Assembly (NCBI GenBank): GCA_018269075.1
Contig: JAFDVJ010000056.1
Location: 7,895 to 49,350 of the forward strand
Direction of reading: 5' to 3'
DNA from: Acidobacteriota bacterium
Lineage (GTDB): Bacteria > Acidobacteriota > Blastocatellia > Pyrinomonadales > Pyrinomonadaceae
Length of the DNA: 41,456 nt
The notes beneath the pieces were generated by a model. The model worked only from the letters and a program-made list of their open reading frames with translations. It was not told the DNA's origin and did no database searches. Of this stretch, positions 8,786-17,600 are shown in pieces. The position numbers and the translations under genes are program-made. Position 1 is the first letter of the stretch. Each line of letters starts with the position of its first letter.

Positions 8786-9772
8786 ATGGCAAAGAAAAAT
8801 ACCGATTCGGACAAACCGTCGAGCTCGCCGGCCAAGAGCCATTTCGTGCGCTGCCGCTATTGCGGCCAGAAAAACTCCGTCAAGGACGATTACAAGAACA
8901 ATCAGGCCAACTGCGGGCGCTGCAAGCTGCCGCTCTCGAACGAGCCGCACAAGAAATTCGCCGATCTCAGCAAGCACGATTACGTGCATCCGGCCGACAG
9001 CCGCGCGCTCGCCGCGCTGCGGGCGATTCCGGGCATCGACACCGCGCTCCGGCAGCTGCTCAAGGTGACGGGCGAATCGGCGATGCGCGTGATGTTTATG
9101 GCGAGCGCCGTCCAGATCACGCCCGAGCAGTGTCCCGATCTGCACGCCAAGCTGCAGATCGCCTGCACGACGCTCGGCGTCGATATGCCGGATTTCTTCA
9201 TCCAGCAGAACCCGGTCGTCAACGCCTTTACGGGCGGCGTCGACAAGGCCGTGATCGTCCTTTACACCGGGCTCGTCGAGCGTTTGAACGACGAGGAGCT
9301 GCTCGCGGTGATCGCGCACGAGGTCGGCCATATTCACGCCGAGCACGTGCTTTACCTGACGGCCGCGCGGATCATCGAGATGCTGATGAACGAATCGGTC
9401 GCGCGGCTGCTGCCGGGGTCGGAGATCATCAAGTTTCTCGTTTCGGCCGGCATCAGCTCGGCCCTGCTCGCGTGGGCGCGCCGCGCCGAGCTGTCCTGCG
9501 ACCGCGCCGCGCTGCTCGTCACGCAGGACCCGCACGTGATCGGCCGGACGATGATGAAGCTCGCCGGCGGCACGTTCGCCTCGCGGATCGATTACGATCT
9601 GTTTCTCGAACAGGCGCGCACTTTCCAGAAGAACTACGACGAGAAAAAGCTCGACCGCTTCTGGGCCGACCTGCTCAATGCCGGCCTGACGCACCCGTTC
9701 CCGATCTGGCGGGTCGCCGAGATCCTCAAATGGGTCGACAGCGGCGATTACAACGATTTGATGAAACGGTAA
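8786..9772 (+). CDS. M48-family zinc metallopeptidase with N-terminal zinc ribbon
   Basis: 328 residues. A four-Cys zinc ribbon (CRYC at 23-26 and CGRC at 43-46) precedes an M48 (Ste24/HtpX/Oma1-like) peptidase domain. The zinc site is HEVGH at 178-182; the third ligand is likely Glu235 in AELSCDRAA, with Asp239 completing the E-x3-D motif. A VNAFTGG-like segment upstream is also typical of the family. The hydrophobic stretches at ~188-200 and ~213-227 are short, so full membrane anchoring is uncertain. No signal peptide, so probably cytoplasmic or membrane-attached. Role unknown; M48 enzymes usually act in membrane-protein quality control. Confidence 0.88.
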   Translation: MAKKNTDSDKPSSSPAKSHFVRCRYCGQKNSVKDDYKNNQANCGRCKLPLSNEPHKKFADLSKHDYVHPADSRALAALRAIPGIDTALRQLLKVTGESAMRVMFMASAVQITPEQCPDLHAKLQIACTTLGVDMPDFFIQQNPVVNAFTGGVDKAVIVLYTGLVERLNDEELLAVIAHEVGHIHAEHVLYLTAARIIEMLMNESVARLLPGSEIIKFLVSAGISSALLAWARRAELSCDRAALLVTQDPHVIGRTMMKLAGGTFASRIDYDLFLEQARTFQKNYDEKKLDRFWADLLNAGLTHPFPIWRVAEILKWVDSGDYNDLMKR

Positions 9773-9780
9773 AGTCTATT

Positions 9781-9858
9781 TAACGCAAAGGCGCGAAGAC
9801 GCAAAAACGCAAAATTTAATAATTCCTTGCGTTTTTGCGTCTTCGCGCCTTTGCGTTA
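9781..9858. terminator. Perfect 32-bp inverted repeat, likely bidirectional terminator or intergenic repeat
   Basis: Arms 9781-9812 and 9827-9858 are perfect complements around a 14-nt AT-rich loop. The unit starts TTAACGCAAAGGCGCGAAG when read inward, a sequence style I recognise from intergenic regions of several phyla. It sits 8 nt after the M48 stop and ends 13 nt before the cutA start; a degenerate half-copy lies at 40726-40747. Confidence 0.75.
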
Positions 9859-9871
9859 AAATCTTTCGATA

Positions 9872-10180
9872 ATGATAGTAGTTTTAACGACCGTTCCGAA
9901 TGCGGAGGAAGGCGAACGGCTGGCGCGCCGGATCGTCGAAGGAAAACTGGCCGCCTGCGTGCAGATGCTGCCGGCGATGAAATCGTTTTACGTCTGGGAA
10001 GGCGCGCTTCAGGAAGACGCCGAACATCTGCTGCTGATCAAGACCGGGGCCGAAAAATACGCCGCGCTCGAAGAATTCATTCAAACCAACCACAGCTACA
10101 CCGTCCCCGAAATCGTCGCGCTCGCGGCCGAAAAGGTTTCCGAAAGTTATCTCGGCTGGCTGCAGGCCAGCTTAAAGTGA
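9872..10180 (+). CDS. cutA: Divalent-cation tolerance protein CutA1
   Basis: 102 residues, full family length. It begins MIVVLTTVPNAEEGERLARR and contains the conserved KLAACVQ segment, YVWEG (aromatic/acidic core), LLLIKT and the YTVPEI-x-AL motif. CutA1 forms very stable trimers with a ferredoxin-like fold; a direct metal-tolerance role is known from E. coli but unclear elsewhere. No Shine-Dalgarno is obvious and the upstream hairpin ends close to the ATG. A GTGAAAAA array starts directly at its TGA. Confidence 0.95.
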   Translation: MIVVLTTVPNAEEGERLARRIVEGKLAACVQMLPAMKSFYVWEGALQEDAEHLLLIKTGAEKYAALEEFIQTNHSYTVPEIVALAAEKVSESYLGWLQASLK

Positions 10181-10226
10181 AAAAGTGAAAAAGTGAAAAA
10201 GTGAAAAGGTGAAAAAGTGAAAAAGT
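10175..10226 (+). repeat. 8-nt tandem array (GTGAAAAA) overlapping the cutA stop
   Basis: About six imperfect copies of GTGAAAAA, in which the cutA TGA stop is part of the first unit. It faces a roughly complementary TTTTCCAC array at 10526-10551 across the spacer, so the convergent cutA and LOG genes end in an inverted pair. Confidence 0.8.
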
Positions 10227-10284
10227 AGTCACCGACGGCAGGGTTTTCCAATAAAACCGGATTTCCGTATCATCGCCCGCGATC

Positions 10285-10465
10285 GACGGCGGAGCCGTCA
10301 AAAGAAAATAGCCGGACGTGAAACGTCTGGAAAGTCGGAGACCAAAAAATCCGCATTGAAGATGCGGCAAGACTTGTTTCTGGTGCGTCTTCAACGCACG
10401 AAAAACCTGACCGCCTCCCCAGAGGTTTCACCTCTGGCTATTTTCTGAGCCGCGTCTGCCGACGC
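10285..10465. repeat. Cluster of short hairpins with conserved loops and variable stems
   Basis: Hairpins seen: GACGGC-GGA-GCCGTC (10285-10299); CCGGACG-TGAAA-CGTCTGG (10312-10330); CCGCAT-TGAAG-ATGCGG (10351-10367); GTGCGT-CTTCA-ACGCAC (10383-10399); CCAGAGG-TTTCA-CCTCTGG (10419-10437); GCGTC-TGCC-GACGC (10452-10465). The second and fifth share loop TGAAA and flank AGAAAATAGCC in opposite orientation; the third and fourth share loop TGAAG in opposite orientation. The stems differ by compensating changes. With the two tandem arrays this fills the 371-bp spacer; no gene is seen. Confidence 0.7.
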
Positions 10466-10525
10466 TTAAAACCGTTCTCAGAACTTTTTACAGGAAAGCC
10501 CTGTCTCCGACGGCGCGAAGCGAAC

Positions 10526-10551
10526 TTTTCCACTTTTCCACTTTTCTACTT
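10526..10551 (-). repeat. 8-nt tandem array at the LOG-gene stop
   Basis: About three copies of TTTTCCAC/TTTTCTAC directly adjoining the stop of the minus-strand LOG gene. It is the inverted partner of the array at 10175-10226. Confidence 0.7.
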
Positions 10552-11358
10552 TTAAACTTTGTTCCCGTTGCTGCTTTCCTGAAAGGTTTTGATGATGAAA
10601 TCGACCGCGTCTTTCGGCGAATCGGTGAGATGCATCAGCTTGAGGTCTTCCGGGTTGATCTTCTTTTCGTTGACCATCGTCGAGGCGATCCACTGGACGA
10701 GGCCGCGCCAGTACTGCGAGCCGAACAGCACGACCGGGAAGTTGCGGATCTTGCGCGTCTGGATCAGCGTCAGCGCCTCGAACAGCTCGTCCATCGTGCC
10801 GAAGCCGCCGGGAAAGATGATGTAGGCGTTCGAATATTTGATAAAAACCGTCTTGCGGACGAAAAAGTATTTGAAGGTCAGCGATTTCGTGACGTACGGG
10901 TTCGGGATCTGCTCGAACGGCAGCTCGATGTTGCAGCCGACCGAGACCTTGCCGGCGAGATACGCGCCGCGGTTGGCCGCTTCCATAATGCCGGGGCCGC
11001 CGCCGGTGATGATCTCGAAACCGGCTTCGGCGAGCAGCCGGCCGGTTTCCATCGCCGCCCTGTAATCGGGATCGTCCTCGTGCGTGCGCGCCGATCCGAA
11101 GACCGAAACGCCGCGCGTGATCGTCGCCATATTGTCGAAGCCGCCGACGAATTCGCCCATAATGCGGAAAACGCGCCACGAATCCGACGTTTTATATTCG
11201 TCCTCGGGCTCGGGCGACCGGAGCAGCACCTCGTCGTCGGTCAGCTGCCAGTAATCGTTCTTTTCCTCGAGCTGTTTCGCCTCGGCGACCGTTTTCGGCT
11301 CGGCCGGTTTGGCCTTGTCCTTTTTCTTTTTCGGTTTATTAGCGTCTGTTTCTGCCAT
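10552..11358 (-). CDS. LOG-family (TIGR00730-type) Rossmann-fold protein
   Basis: 268 residues. A Lys-rich low-complexity N-terminus (1-25) precedes the LOG/lysine-decarboxylase-like fold. Conserved features are GVSVFGSAR (83-91), TGGGPGIMEAANRGA (118-132) and the family motif PGGFGTMDE (183-191). Family members (LOG, YgdH/PpnN-like) are cytokinin-activating or nucleotide 5'-monophosphate nucleosidases hydrolysing the N-glycosidic bond; substrate here unknown. Cytoplasmic. The ATG at 11358 has no Shine-Dalgarno, and heptamer repeats begin a few bases upstream. It may be transcribed with fabI, but inverted heptamer arrays lie between. Confidence 0.88.
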   Translation of the reverse strand: MAETDANKPKKKKDKAKPAEPKTVAEAKQLEEKNDYWQLTDDEVLLRSPEPEDEYKTSDSWRVFRIMGEFVGGFDNMATITRGVSVFGSARTHEDDPDYRAAMETGRLLAEAGFEIITGGGPGIMEAANRGAYLAGKVSVGCNIELPFEQIPNPYVTKSLTFKYFFVRKTVFIKYSNAYIIFPGGFGTMDELFEALTLIQTRKIRNFPVVLFGSQYWRGLVQWIASTMVNEKKINPEDLKLMHLTDSPKDAVDFIIKTFQESSNGNKV

Positions 11359-11361
11359 TTA

Positions 11362-11417
11362 AATTTCGGATTTCGGATTATGTCGATTTCGGATTTCGGA
11401 TTTCGGATTTCGGATTT
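11362..11417 (+). repeat. Heptanucleotide array (GGATTTC)n
   Basis: Seven-nt units GGATTTC with one interruption (ATGTCG), immediately upstream of the LOG gene start. It is inverted relative to the array at 11504-11537. Confidence 0.9.
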
Positions 11418-11503
11418 GTTTAAGGCGTCAGCAGAATATTCCGCTTTCAGCCGATTCATTTTCGGATTGGTTGAAAGCGCAGCGGGAATGTTCCGCTATC
11501 GAC

Positions 11504-11537
11504 CAATCCGCAATCCGAAATCCGAAATCCGAAATCG
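11504..11537 (-). repeat. Heptanucleotide array adjoining the fabI stop
   Basis: Units of ATCCGAA/ATCCGCA on the plus strand. On the fabI coding strand the array reads GATTTCGG repeats starting right after the stop codon. With 11362-11417 it forms an inverted pair that could fold in RNA between fabI and the LOG gene. Confidence 0.9.
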
Positions 11538-12299
11538 TCAGATTCCCATTATGTTGTAGCCGCAGTCGACGTAGATCGTCTCGCCGGTGATGCCCGAGGC
11601 GAGATCGCTGACGAGGAACAATGCGGTGTCGCCGACTTCGCTCGCTTTGACGTTGCGCTTTAAGGGCGCTTTTTCGCCGACGTAGCCTAAGAGCGAGCCC
11701 ATATTCTTGACGCCGCGCGCCGAGAGCGTCTGGATCGGGCCGGCGCTGATCGCGTTGACGCGGATGCCGTGCTTGCCGAGATCGGCCGCGAGATAGCGCG
11801 TCGAGGCTTCGAGCGCGGCCTTCGCGACGCCCATCACGTTATAGTTCATCACGACCTTTTCGGCGCCGTAATAGCTCATCGTGACGATGCTGCCGCCCTC
11901 GTTCATAAACGGGAGCGCGGCGAGCGCGAGCTGCGGCAGCGAAAACGCGCTGATCTCCATCGCCGTCAGAAAAGCCTCGCGGCTCGTCGTCAGAAATTCG
12001 CCCTCGAGCGCCTCGCGCGGGGCGAAGGCGATCGAGTGGATCAGAAAATCGATCTTCCCGAATTTTTCGCCGACCGCCGCGAAGGCCGCGTCGACCTCCG
12101 GCTGATTTGTCACGTCGCACGGCACGACGAGCGTGTCGTCGATCTCCCGGGTCAGCTTCTCGACGTTTTCCCGGAGCCGCTCGCCCTGGTACGTGAACGC
12201 GAGCCGCGCGCCCTGATTCATACACGATTCGGCGCACGCCCACGCGATCGAGCGCTTGTTCGCGACGCCGAAAATCATTCCAACTTTGTTTTCAAGCAT
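11538..12299 (-). CDS. fabI: Enoyl-[acyl-carrier-protein] reductase (NADH), FabI
   Basis: 253 residues from the ATG at 12299; a TTG two codons upstream is less likely. FabI catalyses the last reduction of each fatty-acid elongation cycle, in the cytosol. The N-terminal NADH-binding pattern GVANKRSIAW, the SIAFA motif and the active-site segment with Tyr143, Tyr153 (NYNVMGVAK) and Lys160 are the FabI-specific Y-x6-K arrangement. ISAGPIQTLSA and the DCGYNIMG end also match FabI. Length agrees with the family. No strong Shine-Dalgarno is seen. Confidence 0.97.
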   Translation of the reverse strand: MLENKVGMIFGVANKRSIAWACAESCMNQGARLAFTYQGERLRENVEKLTREIDDTLVVPCDVTNQPEVDAAFAAVGEKFGKIDFLIHSIAFAPREALEGEFLTTSREAFLTAMEISAFSLPQLALAALPFMNEGGSIVTMSYYGAEKVVMNYNVMGVAKAALEASTRYLAADLGKHGIRVNAISAGPIQTLSARGVKNMGSLLGYVGEKAPLKRNVKASEVGDTALFLVSDLASGITGETIYVDCGYNIMGI

Positions 12300-12334
12300 A
12301 ATCAATAAGAAAGGAAAAAAGTTTAAAAGTTAAA

Positions 12335-12537
12335 AAGGGAAAAAGCAAGCGGGGAAATGAGTCGAGAGTCGAGAGTCGAGAGTCGAGAGTCAATAGATAC
12401 CGGCGGACTTTCCCCTCTCTGCCGATTTTAATTCGTCGCCGGAAAAGAAGTTTATGGGTTAAAAAGCAGACGGGAAATGAGTCGAGAGTCGAAAAATTCC
12501 GGCGGACTCTCGACTCTCGACTCTCGACTCTCGACTA
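12335..12537. repeat. Duplicated segment with inverted GAGTCGA heptamer arrays
   Basis: Array 12358-12391 (GTCGAGA units, +) and 12505-12537 (reverse complement) form an inverted pair just before the stop of the 251-residue membrane protein. In addition the text AAAAAGCA-GCGGG-AAATGAGTCGAGAGTCGA, followed by ...CCGGCGGACT, occurs twice (about 12341-12412 and 12460-12508), showing a local direct duplication of about 60-70 bp. Confidence 0.75.
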
Positions 12538-12541
12538 ATTC

Positions 12542-13297
12542 TCAGTCCAGCGCGTAGATTTTCTGGAGGCTTTCGAAATCGAGCAGGCGGATGTCGACGT
12601 CGACCTGCGTCTGGCCGAATTTTTTGACGAGCGACGCGCGAAGCTGCGCTTCGGCGGTCGGGTCGAGCTGAGTGACGAGCACCAGCAGAAGCCGCGTCCG
12701 CGCGCCGAGCTTCAACTGATCGAAGTTTTTCTTCGTCGCCGTCATCTTGTTGAGGATGACGTTGATCTTTTCCTGGCTGACGTTCGGCGTCACCAGAAAA
12801 GTGACCTCGACGCAGGTGATGATGTCCTGTTTGACGAGCACGCCGTCGAACGGCACGCCGCCGATCTGGATGTGCCGCATCACCGGCATTCGCGCCTCCT
12901 GCTGGATCTGGCGGAGCGCGAGATCCTCGGCGACGATGTAGGCTGAGAGCAGATCGCTGATCTGTTCGGCCGGAATTTCGAGAATCCGCGCGAGATTGCC
13001 GACCTCGCCGCTCAGCTTGCGGCGCTGGCTCTCGGGCAGATCGATCTCCCACGAAAGATTCCGGTTCGATTCGCCGACCGCGATCCGTTTCCACTGGGTC
13101 AGGTTCGTCCAGAGAAAAAAGGCGAGGCCGAAGATCGAGAACAGGAAAAGACCGGCGAGGCCGAAGCTGTTCGAGCCGAGCGTCGAGACGAGCCCGATCA
13201 CGAGACAGATCATCGCGATCGTGCCGGCCGTCAGAACGAGAAACTTCGGCACCGGACGCCCAAAATTAACCAGCGTGCGTTCGTTTTGTTTAACCAT
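12542..13297 (-). CDS. Uncharacterised membrane protein, two N-terminal TM helices and soluble domain
   Basis: 251 residues. Hydrophobic helices at about 18-40 and 46-66 are followed by a soluble part with an amphipathic helix (LPESQRRKLSGEVGNLARIL) and an alpha/beta region. In the latter, FDGVLVKQDIITCVEVTF (150-167) recalls the D...E-x-K strand-turn-strand of PD-(D/E)XK folds, but the Lys is replaced by Thr, so an active nuclease is not supported. The C-terminus (LLLVLVTQLDP, VDVDIRLLDF) suggests further strands. I do not recognise the family. The start MVKQNERTLVN at 13297 has no clear Shine-Dalgarno. The neighbours fabI and the kinase are read in the same direction. Confidence 0.75.
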   Translation of the reverse strand: MVKQNERTLVNFGRPVPKFLVLTAGTIAMICLVIGLVSTLGSNSFGLAGLFLFSIFGLAFFLWTNLTQWKRIAVGESNRNLSWEIDLPESQRRKLSGEVGNLARILEIPAEQISDLLSAYIVAEDLALRQIQQEARMPVMRHIQIGGVPFDGVLVKQDIITCVEVTFLVTPNVSQEKINVILNKMTATKKNFDQLKLGARTRLLLVLVTQLDPTAEAQLRASLVKKFGQTQVDVDIRLLDFESLQKIYALD

Positions 13298-13429
13298 CGA
13301 GTTTTGCTTGAAAATGAATTACAGATTCAAAGGGGTTAAATTGATAATAGACGCAAAATTCCGCGAAGACAAAACGGGTTTTCAATCAGGCGGGCGATTT
13401 TTTGTCCCGAGTCTCGATTCCTGAGGATT

Positions 13430-13496
13430 TCGATCTTTGATCTTCGATCTTCGATCTTTGTTTCGACTCAGGACTCGAGACTCGGGACTCCGATTC
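13430..13496. repeat. Two heptamer arrays at the PfkB-kinase stop
   Basis: GATCTTC units (about 13430-13459) are followed by a degenerate GACTCGA/GACTCGG array (about 13464-13492). The second starts 4-5 nt after the kinase stop when read on its coding strand. Confidence 0.75.
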
Positions 13497-14432
13497 TTAC
13501 GCCGAGATGCCGCGTTCGAACGGGATCTCGTCGAAATGCGTCATCCGTTTGAAATCGCCGAAGCGCTTGTTGATCTCGTGATATTCGAGCCGGTCGACGC
13601 GTTCGGTGCCGAATTCCTCGACGTTGAACGAGGCCATCACCGAGCCGTAGATCATCGCGCGCCGCAGCGTCTCGTCAGTGATCTCCTTCTGCGCCGCGAG
13701 ATAGCCGACGAAGCCGCCGGCGAACGTGTCGCCCGCGCCGGTCGGGTCGAAGACCGTTTCGAGCGGGTAGGCCGGGCAGACGAAATACGAATCGTCCGTG
13801 AAAAGCGTCGCGCCGTATTCGCCGCGCTTGATGACGACCGCCTTGAGGCCGAGCGCGAGGATCTTTTTCGCCGCTTTATGGATGTTCGGCTCTTCGGTCA
13901 GCTGCCGCGCCTCGGCGTCGTTGATGATGATGCAGTCGACGACCTTGATCGTTTCGAGCAGCGCGTCCTTCATCGACGTGATCCAGAAGTTCATCGTGTC
14001 CATCGCGACGAAGCGGGCCGCCCCGCACTGCTCGCGGACCTGTTTCTGCAGGGTCGGCAGGATGTTCGCGAGAAAGAGCACGTCCGCCGTTTTCGAGCGT
14101 TCCGAGAGCTTCGGGTCGAAGGTCTCGAAGACGTTCAATTGCGTGTCGAGCGTGTGCGCCGTGTTCATATCGTACTCGTAGCGGCCGCTCCAGAAAAACG
14201 TTTTGCCGTCGGGGATCACCTCGACGTCGTCCGTATTGATGTGATGACGGCGGAAAACTTCCCATTCCGCATCCGAGAAATCGCCGCCGACGACGCCGAC
14301 GACATTGACTTCGGTGAAAAAGCTCGCCGACAGCGAAAAATGCGTGCCCGCGCCGCCCAGGATTTTGTCGCGTTTGCCGAACGGCGTCTCCAGCGCGTCG
14401 AACGCGACCGAACCAACAACAGTTAAAGACAT
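13497..14432 (-). CDS. PfkB-family carbohydrate (ribokinase-like) kinase
   Basis: 311 residues. It phosphorylates a sugar or nucleoside using ATP, in the cytoplasm. The glycine-rich N-terminal motif GGAGTHFSLSAS (26-37) binds substrate, and the C-terminal signature DPTGAGDTFAGGF (229-241) contains the anion hole and the catalytic base Asp235. IINDAEARQLTEEP is the usual N-x-x-E motif region. Length is typical of ribokinase/adenosine kinase-like members. Substrate cannot be inferred. It is downstream of the giant secreted gene but separated from it by a strong terminator. Confidence 0.9.
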   Translation of the reverse strand: MSLTVVGSVAFDALETPFGKRDKILGGAGTHFSLSASFFTEVNVVGVVGGDFSDAEWEVFRRHHINTDDVEVIPDGKTFFWSGRYEYDMNTAHTLDTQLNVFETFDPKLSERSKTADVLFLANILPTLQKQVREQCGAARFVAMDTMNFWITSMKDALLETIKVVDCIIINDAEARQLTEEPNIHKAAKKILALGLKAVVIKRGEYGATLFTDDSYFVCPAYPLETVFDPTGAGDTFAGGFVGYLAAQKEITDETLRRAMIYGSVMASFNVEEFGTERVDRLEYHEINKRFGDFKRMTHFDEIPFERGISA

Positions 14433-14552
14433 ATTCTGATAAATTTCCTCTGATTAAAAAGTGATTTTCGGATCAAGTGAACACAAAGTCACAGATTACC
14501 ATAAAACGGCGGCGAAAATTAAACGGCGGCGGGCCTTTTCGGGAGGATTAGG

Positions 14553-14603
14553 AAAAAGAAAAGCGGGAGAACCGGCGGTTTATTTCCGCCGGTTCTCTCC
14601 CGC
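14553..14603 (-). terminator. Rho-independent terminator of the giant secreted-protein gene
   Basis: On the minus strand, a stem pairing 14586-14603 with 14563-14578 (GCGGGAGA...CCGGCGG arms) is followed by a T-rich run (A-rich 14551-14562 on plus). It lies just past the stop at 14613. Confidence 0.85.
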
Positions 14604-14612
14604 AGCGTTCGT

Positions 14613-17600
14613 CTACTGCGCCAGCGGCCGATCGTTGGCGATGCCGAACTGGTTGATCCGGACGAATTGATCCGAGCTCTGGGTGATGTACCACGTGCCG
14701 TCGCGGAAAACCGCGATGTCGGCCTTGCCGTCGCCGTCGAAATCGCCTCTGAGAGGAACGTCCGTGCTGATGCCGAACTGGGTCGTGATATACGAACCGT
14801 CGTGGCTCAGATGCACGTACCAGCCGCCGCTCGCCGGCCGGAAGACGGCGAAATCGGTTTTGCCGTCGCCGTCGTAGTCGCCCGGCACGGGTTTATCCGC
14901 CGCGATGCCGAACTGTTCGATCCGGACGCCGTAATCGAGACTCTGGAAGACATACCAGATGCCGGCGCGGAAGACCGCGATGTCGGCCCGGTGATCGCCG
15001 TCGTAGTCGGCCGCGACCGGTATGTCGCCGGCCAGACCGAACTGCTGGGCGCGGACGTTCAGATCCGAGCTTTCCCGGATTCGCCAGACGCCCTGGCTGA
15101 AGACGGCGAGATCGGCTTTGCGGTCGCCGTCGTAGTCGGCCGGCGCCGGCACGTCGCCGCTCTGGCCGAAAGCGACGGCGCTGAAGCTGTTGTTCCGACT
15201 GAACAGCAGATACCACGTTCCGTTCCGGAAGACGGCGATATCGGTTTTCCCGTCGCCGTCGTAATCGGCCGGCACCGTGACGTCCTGGCTCAAACCGAAC
15301 TGCTGCTGGCGATAATTGCCGTTCGAGCTTTCGCTGATGTACCAGACCGAATCGGCCGGCCGGAACACGCTCAGATCGGTTTTGCCGTCGCCGTCGAAAT
15401 CGACGAGCGGCGTCGGCGGCAGATCTTTCGTAAAGGCGAAGATGTCGCCGCCGAGCCCGTTCGTGTCGTTCGCCACCAGATTGGTCGCGCCGGAAGCAAA
15501 CGTCACGACATTGCCGCCGGCCGCAATTGCGCCCCGCGTCGTCGGCTGGTTGCCGACCGTCGTGCCGGCCTCGTTGACGCTGACGGCTTTGGTCGTGTTG
15601 GCCGGAACGTCCCGGATATACAGATCGAAATTGACGTTGTTGTCGATCGGGTCGCTCAGGAGATTGCCGGCCGCGCTCATAAAGAAGACGATCTGCCCGT
15701 CGGCCGAAATGCCGCGCGTGGAAGAAAACTGGTCGCCGCCGTTGGTGCCGGCGCTGTTGACGGAAACGAGCTTCGTCGTGCCCGAGTCAAGATCGCGCCA
15801 GTAAATGTCGGGCACCGTGTTGGTGTCCGCGACGGGACTCAAATCCCCGGCCGTCGATTCGAAGGAGACGAACCGTCCGTCGGCCGAACAGAACGGAGCC
15901 GCCGATCCGCCGTTGCCGCTCGTCGTGCCGGCCGCGTTGACCGACACGAGCGTGACGGAATTATTCGACAGATCGCGCCGGAAAACGTCCGAATTGTTGT
16001 TCGGATCGTTGCCGACGAGCGTTCCGTTCGCGGTCGAGAAGACGGCGTAGCGGCCGTCGCTGCTCAAACAGCCGAGCGCGTCCGCGCCGACGAGCTGGCT
16101 GTTGTTCGCATTGCCGCTGACCGGCACGGTGACCTGGTTCTGCAGATCGCGGACGAACAGGTTGACGCCGCCGGCCGAGGTCGCCGCGACGAGATTGGTC
16201 GCGCTGCTCGGGAAGAGCAGGTAGCGGCCGTCGGGCGTGATCCGGACATTGCGCTGGAGGAAATCGGTGTTTCCGCTGTCGGCGTTGGCCGGGCCGCTGC
16301 CGGCGGAATTGACCGTCGCCATCCGGGTCACGCCGGTCTGCATATCCCGCACGAAAATGTCGTTGAAGCTCAGCGTGTCGGGAATGCCGGTCACGTTCTG
16401 ATCGCGGCTTTGATAGACGACGTACCGGCCGTCGTCGGAAATCGCGGCGACGTCGCCGTTGACGGCCGCGCCGTTCGCATCGACCGAGACGATCCGCGTT
16501 TGATTGGTCTGCAGGTCGCGCAGGTAAACGCTCGTCGTCGAAAGCTGCGTGCTCGAGCTCGTCAGCGTGCTGGCGCAGCTGTTGAACGCCACGAAGCGGC
16601 CGCTGCCGGAAACGACCGGTTTCAGCGAATTGCAGTTGCCGCTGTCGGTGCCGGCCTGATTGATGCTGACGAGCCGGGTTTCTCCGGTCCGGGTGTTTCT
16701 CACGTAAATGTCGCGCGTGTTGTTCGTGTCGGTTTCGGCGAGATCGTACGCATAGCTTTCAAAGGCGATGATCCGGCCGTCGCTGCTGATCGAGGGCTCG
16801 AGCGAGTCGGAGTTTCCGCTGCCGTTCCCGGTCCGGTTGATCGAGATCAGCGCCGTCTGCGAGGCGGCGTTGATCTCGTCGTTGAGAATCCGCCCGACTG
16901 CCTGATTGTCGGTCAGAGCGGCGTTGACCGGATTCGTCAGATTGACGAAGAAGGTTTCGTCCTGCTCATATTGAAAATCGCCCAGCACCGTCACGCTGAG
17001 CGCCTTTCGCGTGACGCCCGGCGGAATGGTGAAGATTCCGGCGGCGGCCAGATAATCGACGCCGGCGGTCGCCGTCTGATCGGCCGTCGCGAAACTGACC
17101 GAGACGGGCCGCTGCGAAGGCCGCGACAGCCGCAGGTAAAACTGCATCGTGGCCGTGCCCGTGTCGCGTTCGATCACCGAGGCGTCGGCGATCGACAGAT
17201 TCGGCTGATCCTCCAGATCCTGAATCGTCAGCACCGCCGTCGAAGGCGTTCCGAGCGTCAGGCCGACCGGGTTGTCGAGGATCAGGTTGACGGTTTCGTC
17301 CGGTTCGTCGAGCTGATCGACGATGACCGGCACGAAGACGCTGCGGGCGGTATCGCCGGGGCCGAAGACGACCGTCGTCTCGACTTCGGTGTAATCCTGA
17401 CCGGGAATCGCCGTGCCGGCCTGCGTGCGGAATCTGATCGAAACGCCGCCGCCGGCGCCGCCCGTCCGGGTCAGGCTGATCTGAACCCCGTTGTTCGAGT
17501 CGTTGGTCGTGAAGGCGGCGCTGCTGAACTGAACGGTTCCGCCGATATCGTCGTTGAGGATCGTCGCCGACCCGCGCGTGTTGGCGAGGGTCGCGTTGAG

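Noticed and set aside
12542..13297. Restriction-like nuclease system
   Set aside because: The catalytic Lys is missing and neighbours are fatty-acid and sugar metabolism genes.
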